Positions 46,244-57,637 of a DNA stretch of 64,000 bases are shown here, piece by piece; within the stretch, counting starts at the first letter, position 1, and each line of letters starts with the position of its first letter. The stretch is from Rhodococcus spelaei (GTDB lineage Bacteria; Actinomycetota; Actinomycetes; Mycobacteriales; Mycobacteriaceae): the NCBI RefSeq assembly GCF_006704125.1, contig NZ_VIGH01000003.1, positions 62,001 through 126,000 of the forward strand, read 5' to 3'. The notes below the pieces were generated by a model, which saw only the letters and a program-made list of their open reading frames with translations, did no database searches and had not been told where the DNA came from. Position numbers and translations under genes: made by a program.

Positions 46244-46262
46244 TTAGGTAAGCGAAACCTTA
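46244..46262. promoter_or_regulatory. IdeR/DtxR iron box
   Basis: The 19-bp site TTAGGTAAGCGAAACCTTA matches the IdeR/DtxR consensus TTAGGTTAGGCTAACCTAA at 14 of 19 positions, including the TTAGGT and ACC half-sites. It lies 20 bp upstream of the broken lipoprotein start, so the FecB-HtaA operon should be repressed by iron. The divergent DUF427 gene starts 64 bp away and may share it. Confidence 0.75.
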
Positions 46263-46326
46263 GCAAGGCTTGACTTCTTGTGGTCACCGCCTCCCGCCGG
46301 GCCGGGGAACGGCGCACAATGACGCG

Positions 46327-47100
46327 ATGGCCGTGTCGATGCACACCGTGCTGGGAACCGCGCTCCGCGAGCTCCGCTTCCAGCCGACGGACAAGCGGAT
46401 ACGGGCGCTTCGCGGCGGTGCGGTGGTAGCCGACTCGACCCGGGCCGCCCTGGTGTGGGAGCCGCGCCGGGTCGTGCCCACGTACGCGGTGCCCGCCACC
46501 GACGTCCTCGGTGAGCTGCGACCCGTCCTCGATCCGCGGGTCGCTGCGCACACCTGCCCCGGCGCCGCCCTCAGTGTTGCCGTCGCGGGCGAGGTGCTGG
46601 CGGACGTGGCGTTCCGGCCCGCCGATCCGGAGCTGGCCGACATGGTGCTGCTGGACTTCGCCGCATTCGACTGGTCGGAGGAGGACGAGCCGGTGCTCGG
46701 GCACCCTCGCGATCCGTTCCACCGGGTCGACGTCCGCCGCAGTTCGCGGCGGGTCCGGATGGCGATCGGGAGCCTGGTGGTCGCCGAGTCGGACCGACCG
46801 TCGCTGGTGTTCGAGACCATGCTTCCGGTCACGCGGTTCTACCTGCCGCGCGAGGACGTCCGCGTGCCGTTGGCGCCCAGCGAGACCCGCACCTACTGTG
46901 CCTACAAGGGTGCGGCGTCGCACTTCTCGGTCGACGGCGTCGGTGAGGCCGGGATCGACGTCGCCTGGAGCTACGAGAGTCCACTCCCGGACTGTCCGCA
47001 GATCGCCGGACTGGTCGCCTTCTATCAAGAGCGAATCGACGTCAGCGTCGACGGAGTGCCGATCGAACGGCCCCGTACTCCCTGGTCAGGGAATGGCTGA
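46327..47100 (+). CDS. double DUF427-domain protein
   Basis: This 257-residue cytosolic protein has two DUF427 repeats. The second is recognised most easily by [39 protein letters not shown] and [33 protein letters not shown]. The first is degenerate around [22 protein letters not shown]. No enzymatic function is established for this family. ATG 46327 is used, with an in-frame ATG 12 bp later. It is divergent from the iron operon, close to the IdeR box. Confidence 0.85.
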   Translation: MAVSMHTVLGTALRELRFQPTDKRIRALRGGAVVADSTRAALVWEPRRVVPTYAVPATDVLGELRPVLDPRVAAHTCPGAALSVAVAGEVLADVAFRPADPELADMVLLDFAAFDWSEEDEPVLGHPRDPFHRVDVRRSSRRVRMAIGSLVVAESDRPSLVFETMLPVTRFYLPREDVRVPLAPSETRTYCAYKGAASHFSVDGVGEAGIDVAWSYESPLPDCPQIAGLVAFYQERIDVSVDGVPIERPRTPWSGNG

Positions 47101-47272
47101 CGAGGATACGCGACACGAAGTACGACAGTGGGTAGGACCGACTCCGCGGATCGAGGGGGGACGGTCTACGATTCCTCAGAGCGCAAGCCATGAGGACGTT
47201 CGCCTCGCTGCCCGGGGCTGGATGTCCAGAGCGGAGCCTGCGGAGCGACCAAGGGCACATTCAGGAGGATCA

Positions 47273-49006
47273 GTGACTGCCGTAGCGCCCCAGCCAGTCC
47301 CCGAGATAGCGGCCAAGCGGCCCTACCCGGCGCGACTGGGACCCAAGGGCTCGTACATCTACAAGATGGTCACCACGACAGACCCCAAGGTGCTTGGGAT
47401 CATGTACATGGTGACCGCGTTCGCGTTCTTCCTCATCGGCGGCCTGATGGCCCTGCTGATGCGCACGGAGCTCGCGGTCCCGGGCATGCAGTTCCTGTCG
47501 AACGAGCAGTTCAATCAGCTGTTCACCATGCACGGCACGATCATGCTGCTCATGTACGCGACGCCGATCGTCTTCGGCTTCGCGAACTACATCCTGCCGC
47601 TGCAGATCGGCGCCCCCGACGTCGCATTCCCCCGCTTGAATGCGTTCAGCTACTGGCTGTACCTGTTCGGTTCCACCATCGCGACCGCCGGCTTCATCAC
47701 CCCCGGTGGCGCCGCTGACTTCGGTTGGACCGCGTACAGCCCCCTCACCGACGCCCTGCACTCGCCCGGTGTCGGCGCGGACCTGTGGATCCTGGGCCTC
47801 GGCGTCAGCGGCCTCGGCACCATCCTCGGTGGCGTCAACATGATCACCACGGTGATCTGCCTGCGCGCCCCCGGCATGACCATGTTCCGGATGCCGATCT
47901 TCACCTGGAACATTCTGGTCACCAGCGTCCTGATCCTGCTGGCCTTCCCGCTGCTCACCGCGGCGCTGCTGGGCCTGTTCGTGGACCGCCACTTCGGCGC
48001 GCACATCTTCGACCCGGCAAACGGCGGCGTCCTGCTCTGGCAGCACCTGTTCTGGTTCTTCGGCCACCCCGAGGTGTACATCATCGCGCTGCCGTTCTTC
48101 GGCATCGTCTCGGAGATCTTCCCGGTCTTCAGCCGGAAGCCGCTCTTCGGCTACAGCGGTCTGGTCTACGCGACGCTCGGTATCGCCGCGCTGTCCATCG
48201 CCGTGTGGGCGCACCACATGTACGCCACCGGCGCCGTGCTGCTGCCGTTCTTCTCCTTCATGACCTTCCTCATCGCGGTTCCGACCGGTGTGAAGTTCTT
48301 CAACTGGATCGGCACCATGTGGAAGGGGCAGGTGACCTTCGAGTCGCCGATGCTCTTCTCGGTCGGCTTCCTGGTCACCTTCCTGTTCGGCGGCCTGTCC
48401 GGCGTGCTGCTCGCCAGCCCGCCGATCGACTTCCACGTCACCGACACGTACTTCGTCGTCGCGCACTTCCACTACGTGCTCTTCGGCACCATCGTGTTCG
48501 CCACCTACGCCGGCATCTACTTCTGGTTCCCGAAGATGACCGGGCGCCTGATGGACGAGCGCCTCGGCAAGTGGCACTTCTGGACCACGTTCATCGGTTT
48601 CCACACCACGTTCCTGGTGCAGCACTGGCTCGGTAACGAGGGCATGCCCCGTCGCTACGCCGACTACCTGCCCTCGGACGGGTTCACCACGCTGAACACG
48701 ATCTCCACGATCGGTGCGTTCATCCTCGGTGCCTCGACGCTGCCGTTCATCTGGAACGTCTTCAAGAGCTACCGCTACGGCGAGATCGTCACCGTCGACG
48801 ACCCGTGGGGCTACGGCAACTCCCTGGAGTGGGCGACCAGCTGCCCGCCGCCGCGGCACAACTTCACCGAGCTGCCCCGGATCCGTTCGGAGCGCCCGGC
48901 GTTCGAGCTGCACTACCCGCACATGGTCGAGCGGATGCGCGCCGAGGCGCACGTCGGCCCCGGCCACGGCGACAAGTCGGCCAAGGTGCTCGAGGACGCG
49001 CACTAG
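47273..49006 (+). CDS. ctaD: cytochrome c oxidase subunit I (aa3-type)
   Basis: CtaD is the catalytic core of the aa3 terminal oxidase in the respiratory supercomplex. The 577-residue protein has 12 hydrophobic helices. Visible ligands include the heme a His in FTMHGTIM, the CuB site and the Tyr cross-link region [20 protein letters not shown] and the two-His motif [10 protein letters not shown]. The N-terminus [27 protein letters not shown] matches mycobacterial CtaD closely. GTG 47273 has AGGAGG 4 nt upstream. A terminator hairpin follows at 49021. The 172-bp gap upstream contains only promoter sequence. Confidence 0.98.
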   Translation: MTAVAPQPVPEIAAKRPYPARLGPKGSYIYKMVTTTDPKVLGIMYMVTAFAFFLIGGLMALLMRTELAVPGMQFLSNEQFNQLFTMHGTIMLLMYATPIVFGFANYILPLQIGAPDVAFPRLNAFSYWLYLFGSTIATAGFITPGGAADFGWTAYSPLTDALHSPGVGADLWILGLGVSGLGTILGGVNMITTVICLRAPGMTMFRMPIFTWNILVTSVLILLAFPLLTAALLGLFVDRHFGAHIFDPANGGVLLWQHLFWFFGHPEVYIIALPFFGIVSEIFPVFSRKPLFGYSGLVYATLGIAALSIAVWAHHMYATGAVLLPFFSFMTFLIAVPTGVKFFNWIGTMWKGQVTFESPMLFSVGFLVTFLFGGLSGVLLASPPIDFHVTDTYFVVAHFHYVLFGTIVFATYAGIYFWFPKMTGRLMDERLGKWHFWTTFIGFHTTFLVQHWLGNEGMPRRYADYLPSDGFTTLNTISTIGAFILGASTLPFIWNVFKSYRYGEIVTVDDPWGYGNSLEWATSCPPPRHNFTELPRIRSERPAFELHYPHMVERMRAEAHVGPGHGDKSAKVLEDAH

Positions 49007-51117
<2,111 letters not shown>

Positions 51118-51124
51118 CAGCCGA

Positions 51125-52138
51125 TCAGCTGCTGAAGCGCCGGTCGACGGCCGCGCCGAAGTCCACCGTGCCCGGGATGTCGCCCGCCGCGGTGAACGCG
51201 TCCGCGATCTCCTGCTCCGAGGCCACGACCTGGTCGGTCAGCGCGATCGGCTGCTTGATGGACCGGGTCCAGGTGGTTCGCGAGGCGTCCGGACTGATCG
51301 AGGTCAGCTCCGCGTACTTCGTCGACCACTCGTCGAGGTTGTTCTGCGACCACGCCGTGGCCGCCGCGTAGCGCTGGAAGAAGTCCGCGATCGCGGCCGA
51401 CTTCCCCGCATCCGCCAGGGCGCCCGTGGACGCGGCCCAGAAGTTGTACCCGTTGGCGGCCTGATCCGCCGTCGCGATCGCCCGGGCGCCCGACTCCTTC
51501 TCCGCGATCGCGGTGTACGGGTCCCAGGTGGCCCAGGCGTCCACGTCGCCCTTGGTCAGCGCGGTGTAGCCGTCCGCGGGGGAGATGAACACCGTCTCCA
51601 CGTCGCCGCGTGACAGGCCGGCCTTCTTCAACTGCAGCAGCAGGTTCGCGTGGGCGGAGCTGCCCTTGAAGGTCGCGACCCGCTTGCCCTTCAGGTCCGC
51701 GACCGACTTGATCGGCGAATCCCTGCCGACGAGGATGGCGTCGCCCTTGCCGGTCGCCTCGAGGGCGCCGACGACCTTGATGTTCGCCTTGGACGCCGCC
51801 CCGAAGATCACTGGGGTGTTGCCGGTCTGCGCGAGATCGATGCCGCCCGCGCTCGCCGCCTCGACCAGTGGCAGTCCCGCTGTGAACGTGGAGAACTCGA
51901 GCTTGTACGGCAGCTTGCCGAGCTGTCCGGACGCCCGCAGCAGTACCTCGATCGAGATGGCCTTCTGGTCGCCGACCTTCAGCGTCACCGCCGACAGATC
52001 CACCGGACCGGTCGGAGCGGCGGCTGCCGGCGTCGAGTCGCCGCCGCTGCATGCACTCAGCATCAGGGAGGTGGCGGCGAGGACGGCGATCCCCGCGAGT
52101 CGGACACGGGACGAACGGCGAATGTGGTGGAGTTTCAC
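51125..52138 (-). CDS. sulfonate-type ABC transporter substrate-binding lipoprotein
   Basis: This 337-residue lipoprotein (lipobox LSAC) has a periplasmic-binding fold of the SsuA/NMT1 group: LKVGDQKAISIEVLLRASGQL, LPLVEAASAGGIDLAQTGNTPVIFGA, LKGKRVATFKGSSAHANLLLQLKKAGL, ALTKGDVDAWATWDPY. It probably binds aliphatic sulfonates or taurine, but a thiamine-precursor pyrimidine is possible for the same fold and the neighbouring operon is thiamine-controlled. It is the last gene of a three-gene importer with ATPase and permease upstream. Confidence 0.9.
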   Translation of the reverse strand: MKLHHIRRSSRVRLAGIAVLAATSLMLSACSGGDSTPAAAAPTGPVDLSAVTLKVGDQKAISIEVLLRASGQLGKLPYKLEFSTFTAGLPLVEAASAGGIDLAQTGNTPVIFGAASKANIKVVGALEATGKGDAILVGRDSPIKSVADLKGKRVATFKGSSAHANLLLQLKKAGLSRGDVETVFISPADGYTALTKGDVDAWATWDPYTAIAEKESGARAIATADQAANGYNFWAASTGALADAGKSAAIADFFQRYAAATAWSQNNLDEWSTKYAELTSISPDASRTTWTRSIKQPIALTDQVVASEQEIADAFTAAGDIPGTVDFGAAVDRRFSS

Positions 52139-52195
52139 TGCGGTGCTTTCTCTTTCGGTGTCTGTGGGTACGCTCGGTCGGATGGGGCGAGGTGT

Positions 52196-52927
52196 TCAGG
52201 CATCGACCCCCAGCAGGCTCAGCAGGCGGCCCGCGTACCGTGCAGCCTCCGGTGCCGCGTGCCTGCGCGGGCGCGGCAGGTCGATCGGCACCTCGTGCGC
52301 GATGCGACCGCCGTCGAGGATCACCGCACGGTCGGCGAGCGCAACCGCCTCGGCGACGTCGTGGGTGACCAGGAGGACCCCGAATCCGTGTTCGTCCCAG
52401 AGCCGGAGCAGCAGGTCGTGCATCGACAGCCGGGTGAGGGCGTCGAGCGCGCCGAACGGCTCGTCGAGCAGTAGCAGGCTCGGCTCGGCGACCAGTGCCC
52501 GCGCGATCGCGGCCCGCTGCGACTCGCCGCCGGAGAGGGTCAGCGGCCAGGCATCCGCATGACCGCCGAGTCCGACCTGGGCGAGGACGCGGGTCGCCTT
52601 CGCGCGCCTGCCTGCGGCGCGGCGGCGGTCGGCGAGTCCCAGTTCGACGTTGGTCGCGACGTCGAGCCACGGCAGCAGGCGCGGTTCCTGGAAGGCGACG
52701 GTCGGGCGGTCCGGGATGTGCAGATCGCCCGTGTGGTCGTCGGACAGGCCCGCGAGCACCCGCAGCAGCGTCGACTTGCCCGACCCGCTCCGGCCGAGCA
52801 GGGCGACGATCTCGCCGCGGCCGATCTCGAGGTCGATCCCGTCGAGGACGGTGTTGCCGCCGAAACTCTTGCGCAGACCCGAGATTCGGGCCGCGGGTGC
52901 GGTCGGTCGGGTGAGGGTGTCGGTCAT
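52196..52927 (-). CDS. sulfonate-type ABC transporter ATPase (SsuB-like)
   Basis: This 243-residue ATPase has Walker A GRSGSGKST, Q-loop VAFQEPRLLPWLDVATNV (typical of SsuB/TauB, which have QE-P-RLLPW), signature LSGGESQRAAIARAL, Walker B LLLLDEPFGALD and H-loop LVTHDVAEAV. It powers the permease at 52960 and the binding protein at 51125. The ATG is preceded by a weak ribosome site and lies 32 bp after the permease stop, so the three genes form one operon. Confidence 0.94.
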   Translation of the reverse strand: MTDTLTRPTAPAARISGLRKSFGGNTVLDGIDLEIGRGEIVALLGRSGSGKSTLLRVLAGLSDDHTGDLHIPDRPTVAFQEPRLLPWLDVATNVELGLADRRRAAGRRAKATRVLAQVGLGGHADAWPLTLSGGESQRAAIARALVAEPSLLLLDEPFGALDALTRLSMHDLLLRLWDEHGFGVLLVTHDVAEAVALADRAVILDGGRIAHEVPIDLPRPRRHAAPEAARYAGRLLSLLGVDA

Positions 52928-52959
52928 CGGTACGTCGGTCCCTTCGTGTCGGTTGTTCG

Positions 52960-53781
52960 CTACAGCGCCGCGGCCGGCAGCCAGCGCAGCGCGCGCCGTT
53001 CGAACCAGCGGACGATCGAGTCGGTGATCAGGCCGAGCAGGCCGTACACGAGCAGTCCGAAGATGACGATGTCGGTGCGCAGGAACTCACGCGCGTTGTT
53101 GACGATGTAGCCGAGTCCCTTGCCGGCGTTGATCTGCTCGGCGACGATCAGCGACAGCCAGGCGACGCCGAGGCTCAGGCGCAGGCCGACCAGGATCTGG
53201 GGGAGGGCTCCGGGCACCACCAGGTAGCGCAGTCGCTCGACGCGACTGAGCCTGAGGACCCCGCTCAGTTCGAGCAGCTTCGGGTCGAGCTGGCGGATCC
53301 CGGCATAGGTGTTGAGGTAGAGCGGCACCGCGACGCCGAGCGCGATGAGGTAGACCTTCGGCTCCTCGCCGATGCCGAACCAGATGATGAACAGCGGGAT
53401 CAGTCCGAACAGGGGCACGGTCCGCAGCATCTGCAGCGGCGGGTCCACGACGTACTCGCCCACTCTGCCCAGCCCGGCGACGATGCCGAGTCCGAGACCG
53501 AGAGCGGCGCCGAGGGCGAATCCGAGCAGCACCCGCTGGCCCGAGACCACCAGGGCGTCGCCGAGCGCGCCGGACCGGTACACCTCCAGTCCCGCCGACA
53601 GGACCACCGAGGGCGCAGGCAGCGTCCGCTCGGACAGCAGTCCCGACTGGCTGCCGACCTGCCAGGTGATCAGCAACGCCAGCGGTGTGAGGGCACGCAG
53701 GAACCCCGGTCGGCGATACAACGGCACTGCGGTGTCGCCGCCGGGTACGCGGTCGGCGCCGCGGCGGGTGATGACGGACAT
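52960..53781 (-). CDS. sulfonate-type ABC transporter permease (SsuC-like)
   Basis: This 273-residue permease has six hydrophobic helices and the EAA-type loop VVPGALPQILVGLRLSLGVAWLSLIVAEQ, which contacts the ATPase. The pattern LPAPSVVLSAG, MLRTVPLFGLIPLFIIWFGIGEEPKV matches SsuC/TauC permeases. It is the first gene of a leftward operon permease-ATPase-binding protein. The promoter lies in the 53782-54054 gap, which on the other strand contains the TPP riboswitch of the CytX operon. Confidence 0.93.
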   Translation of the reverse strand: MSVITRRGADRVPGGDTAVPLYRRPGFLRALTPLALLITWQVGSQSGLLSERTLPAPSVVLSAGLEVYRSGALGDALVVSGQRVLLGFALGAALGLGLGIVAGLGRVGEYVVDPPLQMLRTVPLFGLIPLFIIWFGIGEEPKVYLIALGVAVPLYLNTYAGIRQLDPKLLELSGVLRLSRVERLRYLVVPGALPQILVGLRLSLGVAWLSLIVAEQINAGKGLGYIVNNAREFLRTDIVIFGLLVYGLLGLITDSIVRWFERRALRWLPAAAL

Positions 53782-53949
53782 GGGTGGTCCCCCTGGCGGT
53801 TCCGGCCCGCCCGGTTGGCGGGGCCGATGCCGAATCATCCGGGTGCGCTGGGGTACTCCGGAAGAGTTGGAATCAGCCGGACGTGATGTGTTGGCCCGGT
53901 GCGAGTGATGTGCCTGTGGCTTGGTTTGACGGCGAAACGGGCTTAAGGT

Positions 53950-54052
53950 GAGCGCGTCCAGCACGGGAGCCCTGGCGTCGTAGGGCTGAGAGGGAGCACG
54001 GCTGCTCCGACCGTCACACCTGATCCGGGTCATTCCGGCGTAGGGAGCAGCG
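53950..54052 (+). promoter_or_regulatory. TPP (THI-box) riboswitch
   Basis: The two conserved THI-box parts are present: GGCTGAGAGGG (53984-53994) and CACCTGATCCGGGTCATTCC with GGCGTAGGGA (54017-54046). The aptamer ends only a few bases before ATG 54055, and its GGGAGCAG (54043-54050) doubles as the ribosome binding site. TPP binding should therefore hide the site and block translation of the CytX-TenA-TenA operon. Confidence 0.95.
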
Positions 54053-54054
54053 CG

Positions 54055-55401
54055 ATGTCTGTTGTGCGTCCAGAATCGGGGGAGTCGTCCCTCGAATCGT
54101 CGGAGCCGTCCTTCACCCTCGACGAGAACCCCACCCGCACTCTGGGTCTCGGTGCCCAGATCGGGTTGTGGGGAAACCTCGGCATCTCGTTGCTGCTGCC
54201 GGTTGCCGCGACGTACACCGTCCTGCAGGGTCAGTCGCTGCTCGCGACGCTGCTCGCGGTGGTCGTGGGCGCGCTGATCGGTTCGGCGCTGCTCGGACTG
54301 ACCGCGTCCGCGGGCGCCTCCGTCGGGGCACCGGCGATGGTGATGATGCGGGGCCTGCTCGGCAACAGGCTCTCCGCCCTGCCGACGGTGTTGAACCTGG
54401 TCCAATGCGTCGGGTGGGCGACCTTCGAGGTGTTCGTCATGGCCGAGGCGGCCGCCAGGCTGACCGGGTGGCAGCGCTGGCCGTTCGTGCTCGTCGCCGG
54501 TGTGCTCGCCACCCTGATGGCGTTGCGACCGCTGAAGGTCGTACACATCCTCGCCAGGTACGCGGTGTGGGCGGCGATCGGTTCGACGGTGTACCTGCTG
54601 GTGAACGTGCTGATGAAGGATCTGCCCTCCCTTACCGACGGAACCTTCTCCGGCTTCTGGACCAGCGTGGACCTGGTGATCGCCATGCCGATCTCGTGGG
54701 TGCCGCTGGCCGCCGACTACGCCCGGCACTCGCGCTCGCCGCGGGCCGCCTTCCTCGGCGCGACGGTCGGCTACGGCGGCGCCACCATCGCGTTCTTCGC
54801 GCTCGGCGTACTGGCGTTCGTGGCGTTCGGCCTGGATCCCGGGTTCGACATCATCGGCAGTCTGCTGGTGCTCCCGTTGGCCGGGGTGGCGCTGCTGATC
54901 CTGGTCATCGACGAGATGGACGAGGCGTTCGCGAACATCTACTCCACCGCGATCAGCGCGCAGAATCTTCGACCGTCGCTGGACCGCCGGTACCTGGTGG
55001 TCGGGGTGGGCGCCGTCGCGACCCTGCTCGCGCTGAGCGTCGACGCCTACAGCTACGAGCCCTTCCTGTTCCTGATCGGCGCCGTGTTCGTACCACTGAC
55101 CGCGACCTTCCTGGTCTCCTTCTACCTGATCAAGCGCGGGGTCTGGGACGTGTCCGAGTCGGCGCCCTCACGCTGGGAGATGCTGGTGCCGTGGGTGATC
55201 GGATTCGTCGTCTACCAGTTGGTGACGCCGACCTACTTCACCGGATTCGGTTCCGGATGGACGCAGTGGTGGACGAACCTGCAGTCCTCGCTGGGGATCT
55301 CGTCTGCCGGGTGGTCGGCGTCGCTCGCCTCACTGGTCGTGGCCGGGGCGCTGACCGCACTGATCGGCCTGGTGCGGGCCCGGAAGGCGGTGCGGGCGTG
55401 A
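54055..55401 (+). CDS. CytX-like hydroxymethylpyrimidine permease (NCS1)
   Basis: This 448-residue permease has 12 hydrophobic segments of the nucleobase:cation symporter-1 family: LGLGAQIGLWGNLGISLLLPVAATYTVL in helix 1 and GNRLSALPTVLNLVQCVGWATFEVFVMAEAA later. Genomically defined CytX proteins take up HMP or related thiamine precursors, and its TPP riboswitch and two TenA genes downstream support this role strongly. It is the first gene of a three-gene operon. It ends with a GTGA overlap to the first TenA gene. Confidence 0.92.
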   Translation: MSVVRPESGESSLESSEPSFTLDENPTRTLGLGAQIGLWGNLGISLLLPVAATYTVLQGQSLLATLLAVVVGALIGSALLGLTASAGASVGAPAMVMMRGLLGNRLSALPTVLNLVQCVGWATFEVFVMAEAAARLTGWQRWPFVLVAGVLATLMALRPLKVVHILARYAVWAAIGSTVYLLVNVLMKDLPSLTDGTFSGFWTSVDLVIAMPISWVPLAADYARHSRSPRAAFLGATVGYGGATIAFFALGVLAFVAFGLDPGFDIIGSLLVLPLAGVALLILVIDEMDEAFANIYSTAISAQNLRPSLDRRYLVVGVGAVATLLALSVDAYSYEPFLFLIGAVFVPLTATFLVSFYLIKRGVWDVSESAPSRWEMLVPWVIGFVVYQLVTPTYFTGFGSGWTQWWTNLQSSLGISSAGWSASLASLVVAGALTALIGLVRARKAVRA

Positions 55402-56003
55402 GTCTCTCGGCACGACTGCAGGCACTCGGTCGGCCGGTGCTGGCGCAGCAACTCGCGCATCCCACCGTGGCCGGAATCGCGCGGGGCGACCTCGACCCGG
55501 CGACCTTCCGCGGCTGGCTCGAACAGGACTACCTGTACCTGCTGGACTACACCAGGGTGTTCGCGCGGCTCGCCTGGCAGGCGCCCGACGGTCACCTCGG
55601 ATACCTGGTGGACCTCGCGCACTCGACCCTGCACGAGGAACTGAGCCTGCACCGAGAACTGTCCGAACCCTTTGGTGCGCAGTTCGACTCCGCGGTGAAG
55701 AGTCCGCAGTGCGAGGCGTACACGGACTTCCTGCTCGACGCGGCGTCAGACTACGGTCGCGGGTTGGCGGCACTGCTGCCGTGCATGTGGGGGTACTCGG
55801 AGCTGGGCAAGGCACTGGCCGTGAACCCGCCGGCCGACCCGCGGTACCGCCGGTGGGTGGACACCTACGCAGACCCCGCGTTCGCGGAGCTGGCGGACCG
55901 GTGCGCGGCGATGCTCGACGAGGCGGCTCCCGATCCCGCGGTCGCGGAGCAGGCCTTCATGGCGGCGATGCGGCACGAACTCGCGTTCTGGGACGCCCGA
56001 TGA
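55398..56003 (+). CDS. tenA: TenA-type aminopyrimidine aminohydrolase (Cys-containing)
   Basis: This 201-residue TenA protein (thiaminase II) deaminates amino-HMP to HMP in thiamine salvage. The active-site residues known from Bacillus TenA are present at matching places: Asp44 (LEQDYLY), Tyr108 (EAYTDFL), Cys129 and Tyr133 (LLPCMWGYSELG) and Glu194 (RHELAFWD). It is therefore of the Cys (TenA_C) type. GTG 55398 overlaps the permease stop, and ATGA at the end overlaps the second TenA gene. All are controlled by the TPP riboswitch. Confidence 0.93.
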   Translation: MSLSARLQALGRPVLAQQLAHPTVAGIARGDLDPATFRGWLEQDYLYLLDYTRVFARLAWQAPDGHLGYLVDLAHSTLHEELSLHRELSEPFGAQFDSAVKSPQCEAYTDFLLDAASDYGRGLAALLPCMWGYSELGKALAVNPPADPRYRRWVDTYADPAFAELADRCAAMLDEAAPDPAVAEQAFMAAMRHELAFWDAR

Positions 56004-56638
56004 GCCGGGCCGTGGCGCTGGTCGAGGGCGAGTCGGACCGCTGGCGGCGGCTGGCCGAGCACCCGTTCGTGCTGGCCACCGCGGACGGGACGCTCGAGGT
56101 CGGGGCGTTCGACCGCTGGCTGCTCGAGGACCATGCGTTCGTGGTCGAGTTCCGCCGGTTCCTCGCCGGCGTCCTGACCCTGGCACCCGACGAACGCTCC
56201 CGCGACGTGCTGGCCGGCGGGATCGCCGCTCTCACACCCGAACTCGAGCTGTTCCGTGTCGAGCTCGACCGTCGCGGCCTGGACCGAGACGGCTACCGGC
56301 CCAGCCTCGGGTGCGCGTCGTACACCTCGTTCATGATGGCGAGCCTGCACGACGGCTACGAGGTCGCCTCGGTGGTCCTCTACGGCGTGGAGAAGGCGTA
56401 CCTCGACGCGTGGACGACGGTCCGCGAGCGCGCCGCGGCCGCCGACTCGCGGTACCGGTCGTTCATCGACAACTGGAGCGCGCCGCCGTTCGCGAGCTAC
56501 GTCGCCGACCTCGGCGAGCTGCTGGGCGCCGGGGAACCCACCGCACGTCAGAGGGCGGCCTTCGGCCGGGTGGCGGAGTTCGAGGTCGCGTTCTGGGACG
56601 AGTGCGGCGCCCTGCCCCCCACCCCACCCGCGGCATGA
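56000..56638 (+). CDS. TenA-like protein lacking the active-site Cys
   Basis: This 212-residue TenA/HO-like protein keeps Asp44 (LLEDHAF), Tyr108 (ASYTSFM) and a C-terminal Glu (EVAFWDECG), but the active-site Cys position reads Leu in SVVLYGVEKAYLDAW, with a nearby Glu131. It is of the Cys-less (TenA_E-like) type. In plants and some bacteria Cys-less TenA enzymes hydrolyse formylated or amino pyrimidines from thiamine breakdown. Together with the preceding Cys-type TenA it may give a two-step salvage path. Its stop codon lies inside the terminator hairpin. Confidence 0.85.
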   Translation: MSRAVALVEGESDRWRRLAEHPFVLATADGTLEVGAFDRWLLEDHAFVVEFRRFLAGVLTLAPDERSRDVLAGGIAALTPELELFRVELDRRGLDRDGYRPSLGCASYTSFMMASLHDGYEVASVVLYGVEKAYLDAWTTVRERAAAADSRYRSFIDNWSAPPFASYVADLGELLGAGEPTARQRAAFGRVAEFEVAFWDECGALPPTPPAA

Positions 56639-56680
56639 ACGGACCGTTCAGGTTCACCATGAACCTGAACGGTCCGTTCA
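56636..56680 (+). terminator. very long perfect hairpin after thiamine operon
   Basis: Arms 56636-56656 and 56660-56680 pair perfectly over 21 bp with a 3-nt CCA loop; the TenA-like stop codon is part of the left arm. The geometry is like the hairpin after nrdF (22 bp, 3-nt loop). Confidence 0.85.
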
Positions 56681-56756
56681 CGCCCAGACGCGGGCGGCCG
56701 ACACGCGCGGCGATCCTGTTGCGTGTGCGCTGTGCCGGTGCGAGAGGATGGCTGCC

Positions 56757-57578
56757 GTGTCCGAACCTGATCCCGATCTGCTCATCGACTTCGACGACGT
56801 TGTGATCCGCCGCGGCGGCGTGACCCTGGTGGGTCCGGTGACCTGGAAGGTGGAGCTCGACGAGCGCTGGGTGGTGCTGGGCCCCAACGGCGCGGGCAAG
56901 ACCTCGCTGCTGCGGATCGCGGCCGCCGAGGTACACCCGACCTCCGGGCACGCGAACCTGTTGGGCGAGACGCTCGGTCGTGTCGACGTCAACGAGTTGC
57001 GGCCGCGGATCGGGTTGTCGTCGTCCTCGCTCGCGCAGCGGGTGCCCGCCGACGAGACGGTCCGGGACCTCGTCGTCTCAGCCGGCTACGCGGTGCTCGG
57101 TCGCTGGCGCGAACAGTACGAGGAGATGGACACGACCCGTGCGGTGGAGATGCTCGAGAGCCTCGGCGCCGAGCACCTGGCGGACCGCACCTACGGCACC
57201 CTGTCCGAGGGCGAGCGCAAGCGGGTGCTGATCGCGCGCGCCCTGATGACCGACCCCGAACTCCTGCTGCTCGACGAGCCGGCCGCCGGCCTGGACCTCG
57301 GTGGCCGCGAGGAACTCGTCGCGCGTCTGTCCGACCTGGCCGCCGACCCGGACGCGCCCGCCACCGTGCTGATCACCCATCACGTCGAGGAGATCCCGCC
57401 CGGGTTCACCCACGCGCTCTTGCTCAAGGAGGGGCAGGTGGTCTCGCAGGGTCTGATCGACGACGTGATCACTGCGGAGAACCTGACGATGGCGTTCAGC
57501 CAGTCCATCACCCTGGACCGGGTCGACGGACGGTTCTTCGCGCGGCGGACCCGACTGCCCGGCCAGCACCGCCGCTGA
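56757..57578 (+). CDS. ABC-type ATPase (Rv3041c-like)
   Basis: This 273-residue ATPase has Walker A GPNGAGKTSL, Q-loop and signature LSEGERKRVLIARAL (an LSEGE variant of LSGGQ), Walker B LLLLDEPAAGLD and the H-loop LITHHVEE. This pattern is that of YlmA/ModF-like ATPases. No permease gene is adjacent. Its position next to a Nudix hydrolase and enoyl-CoA hydratase matches the M. tuberculosis order Rv3041c-Rv3039c. GTG 56757 has GAGAGG 9 nt upstream and ATG 56748 is the alternative. Its role is unknown; it may act with an unlinked membrane partner or not in transport. Confidence 0.88.
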   Translation: MSEPDPDLLIDFDDVVIRRGGVTLVGPVTWKVELDERWVVLGPNGAGKTSLLRIAAAEVHPTSGHANLLGETLGRVDVNELRPRIGLSSSSLAQRVPADETVRDLVVSAGYAVLGRWREQYEEMDTTRAVEMLESLGAEHLADRTYGTLSEGERKRVLIARALMTDPELLLLDEPAAGLDLGGREELVARLSDLAADPDAPATVLITHHVEEIPPGFTHALLLKEGQVVSQGLIDDVITAENLTMAFSQSITLDRVDGRFFARRTRLPGQHRR

Positions 57579-57637
57579 ACCGCGTTTTCCGTGGCCGCGC
57601 GAACGTCCGGTGCGGGCCGCGTTGTAACGTCCGACAC

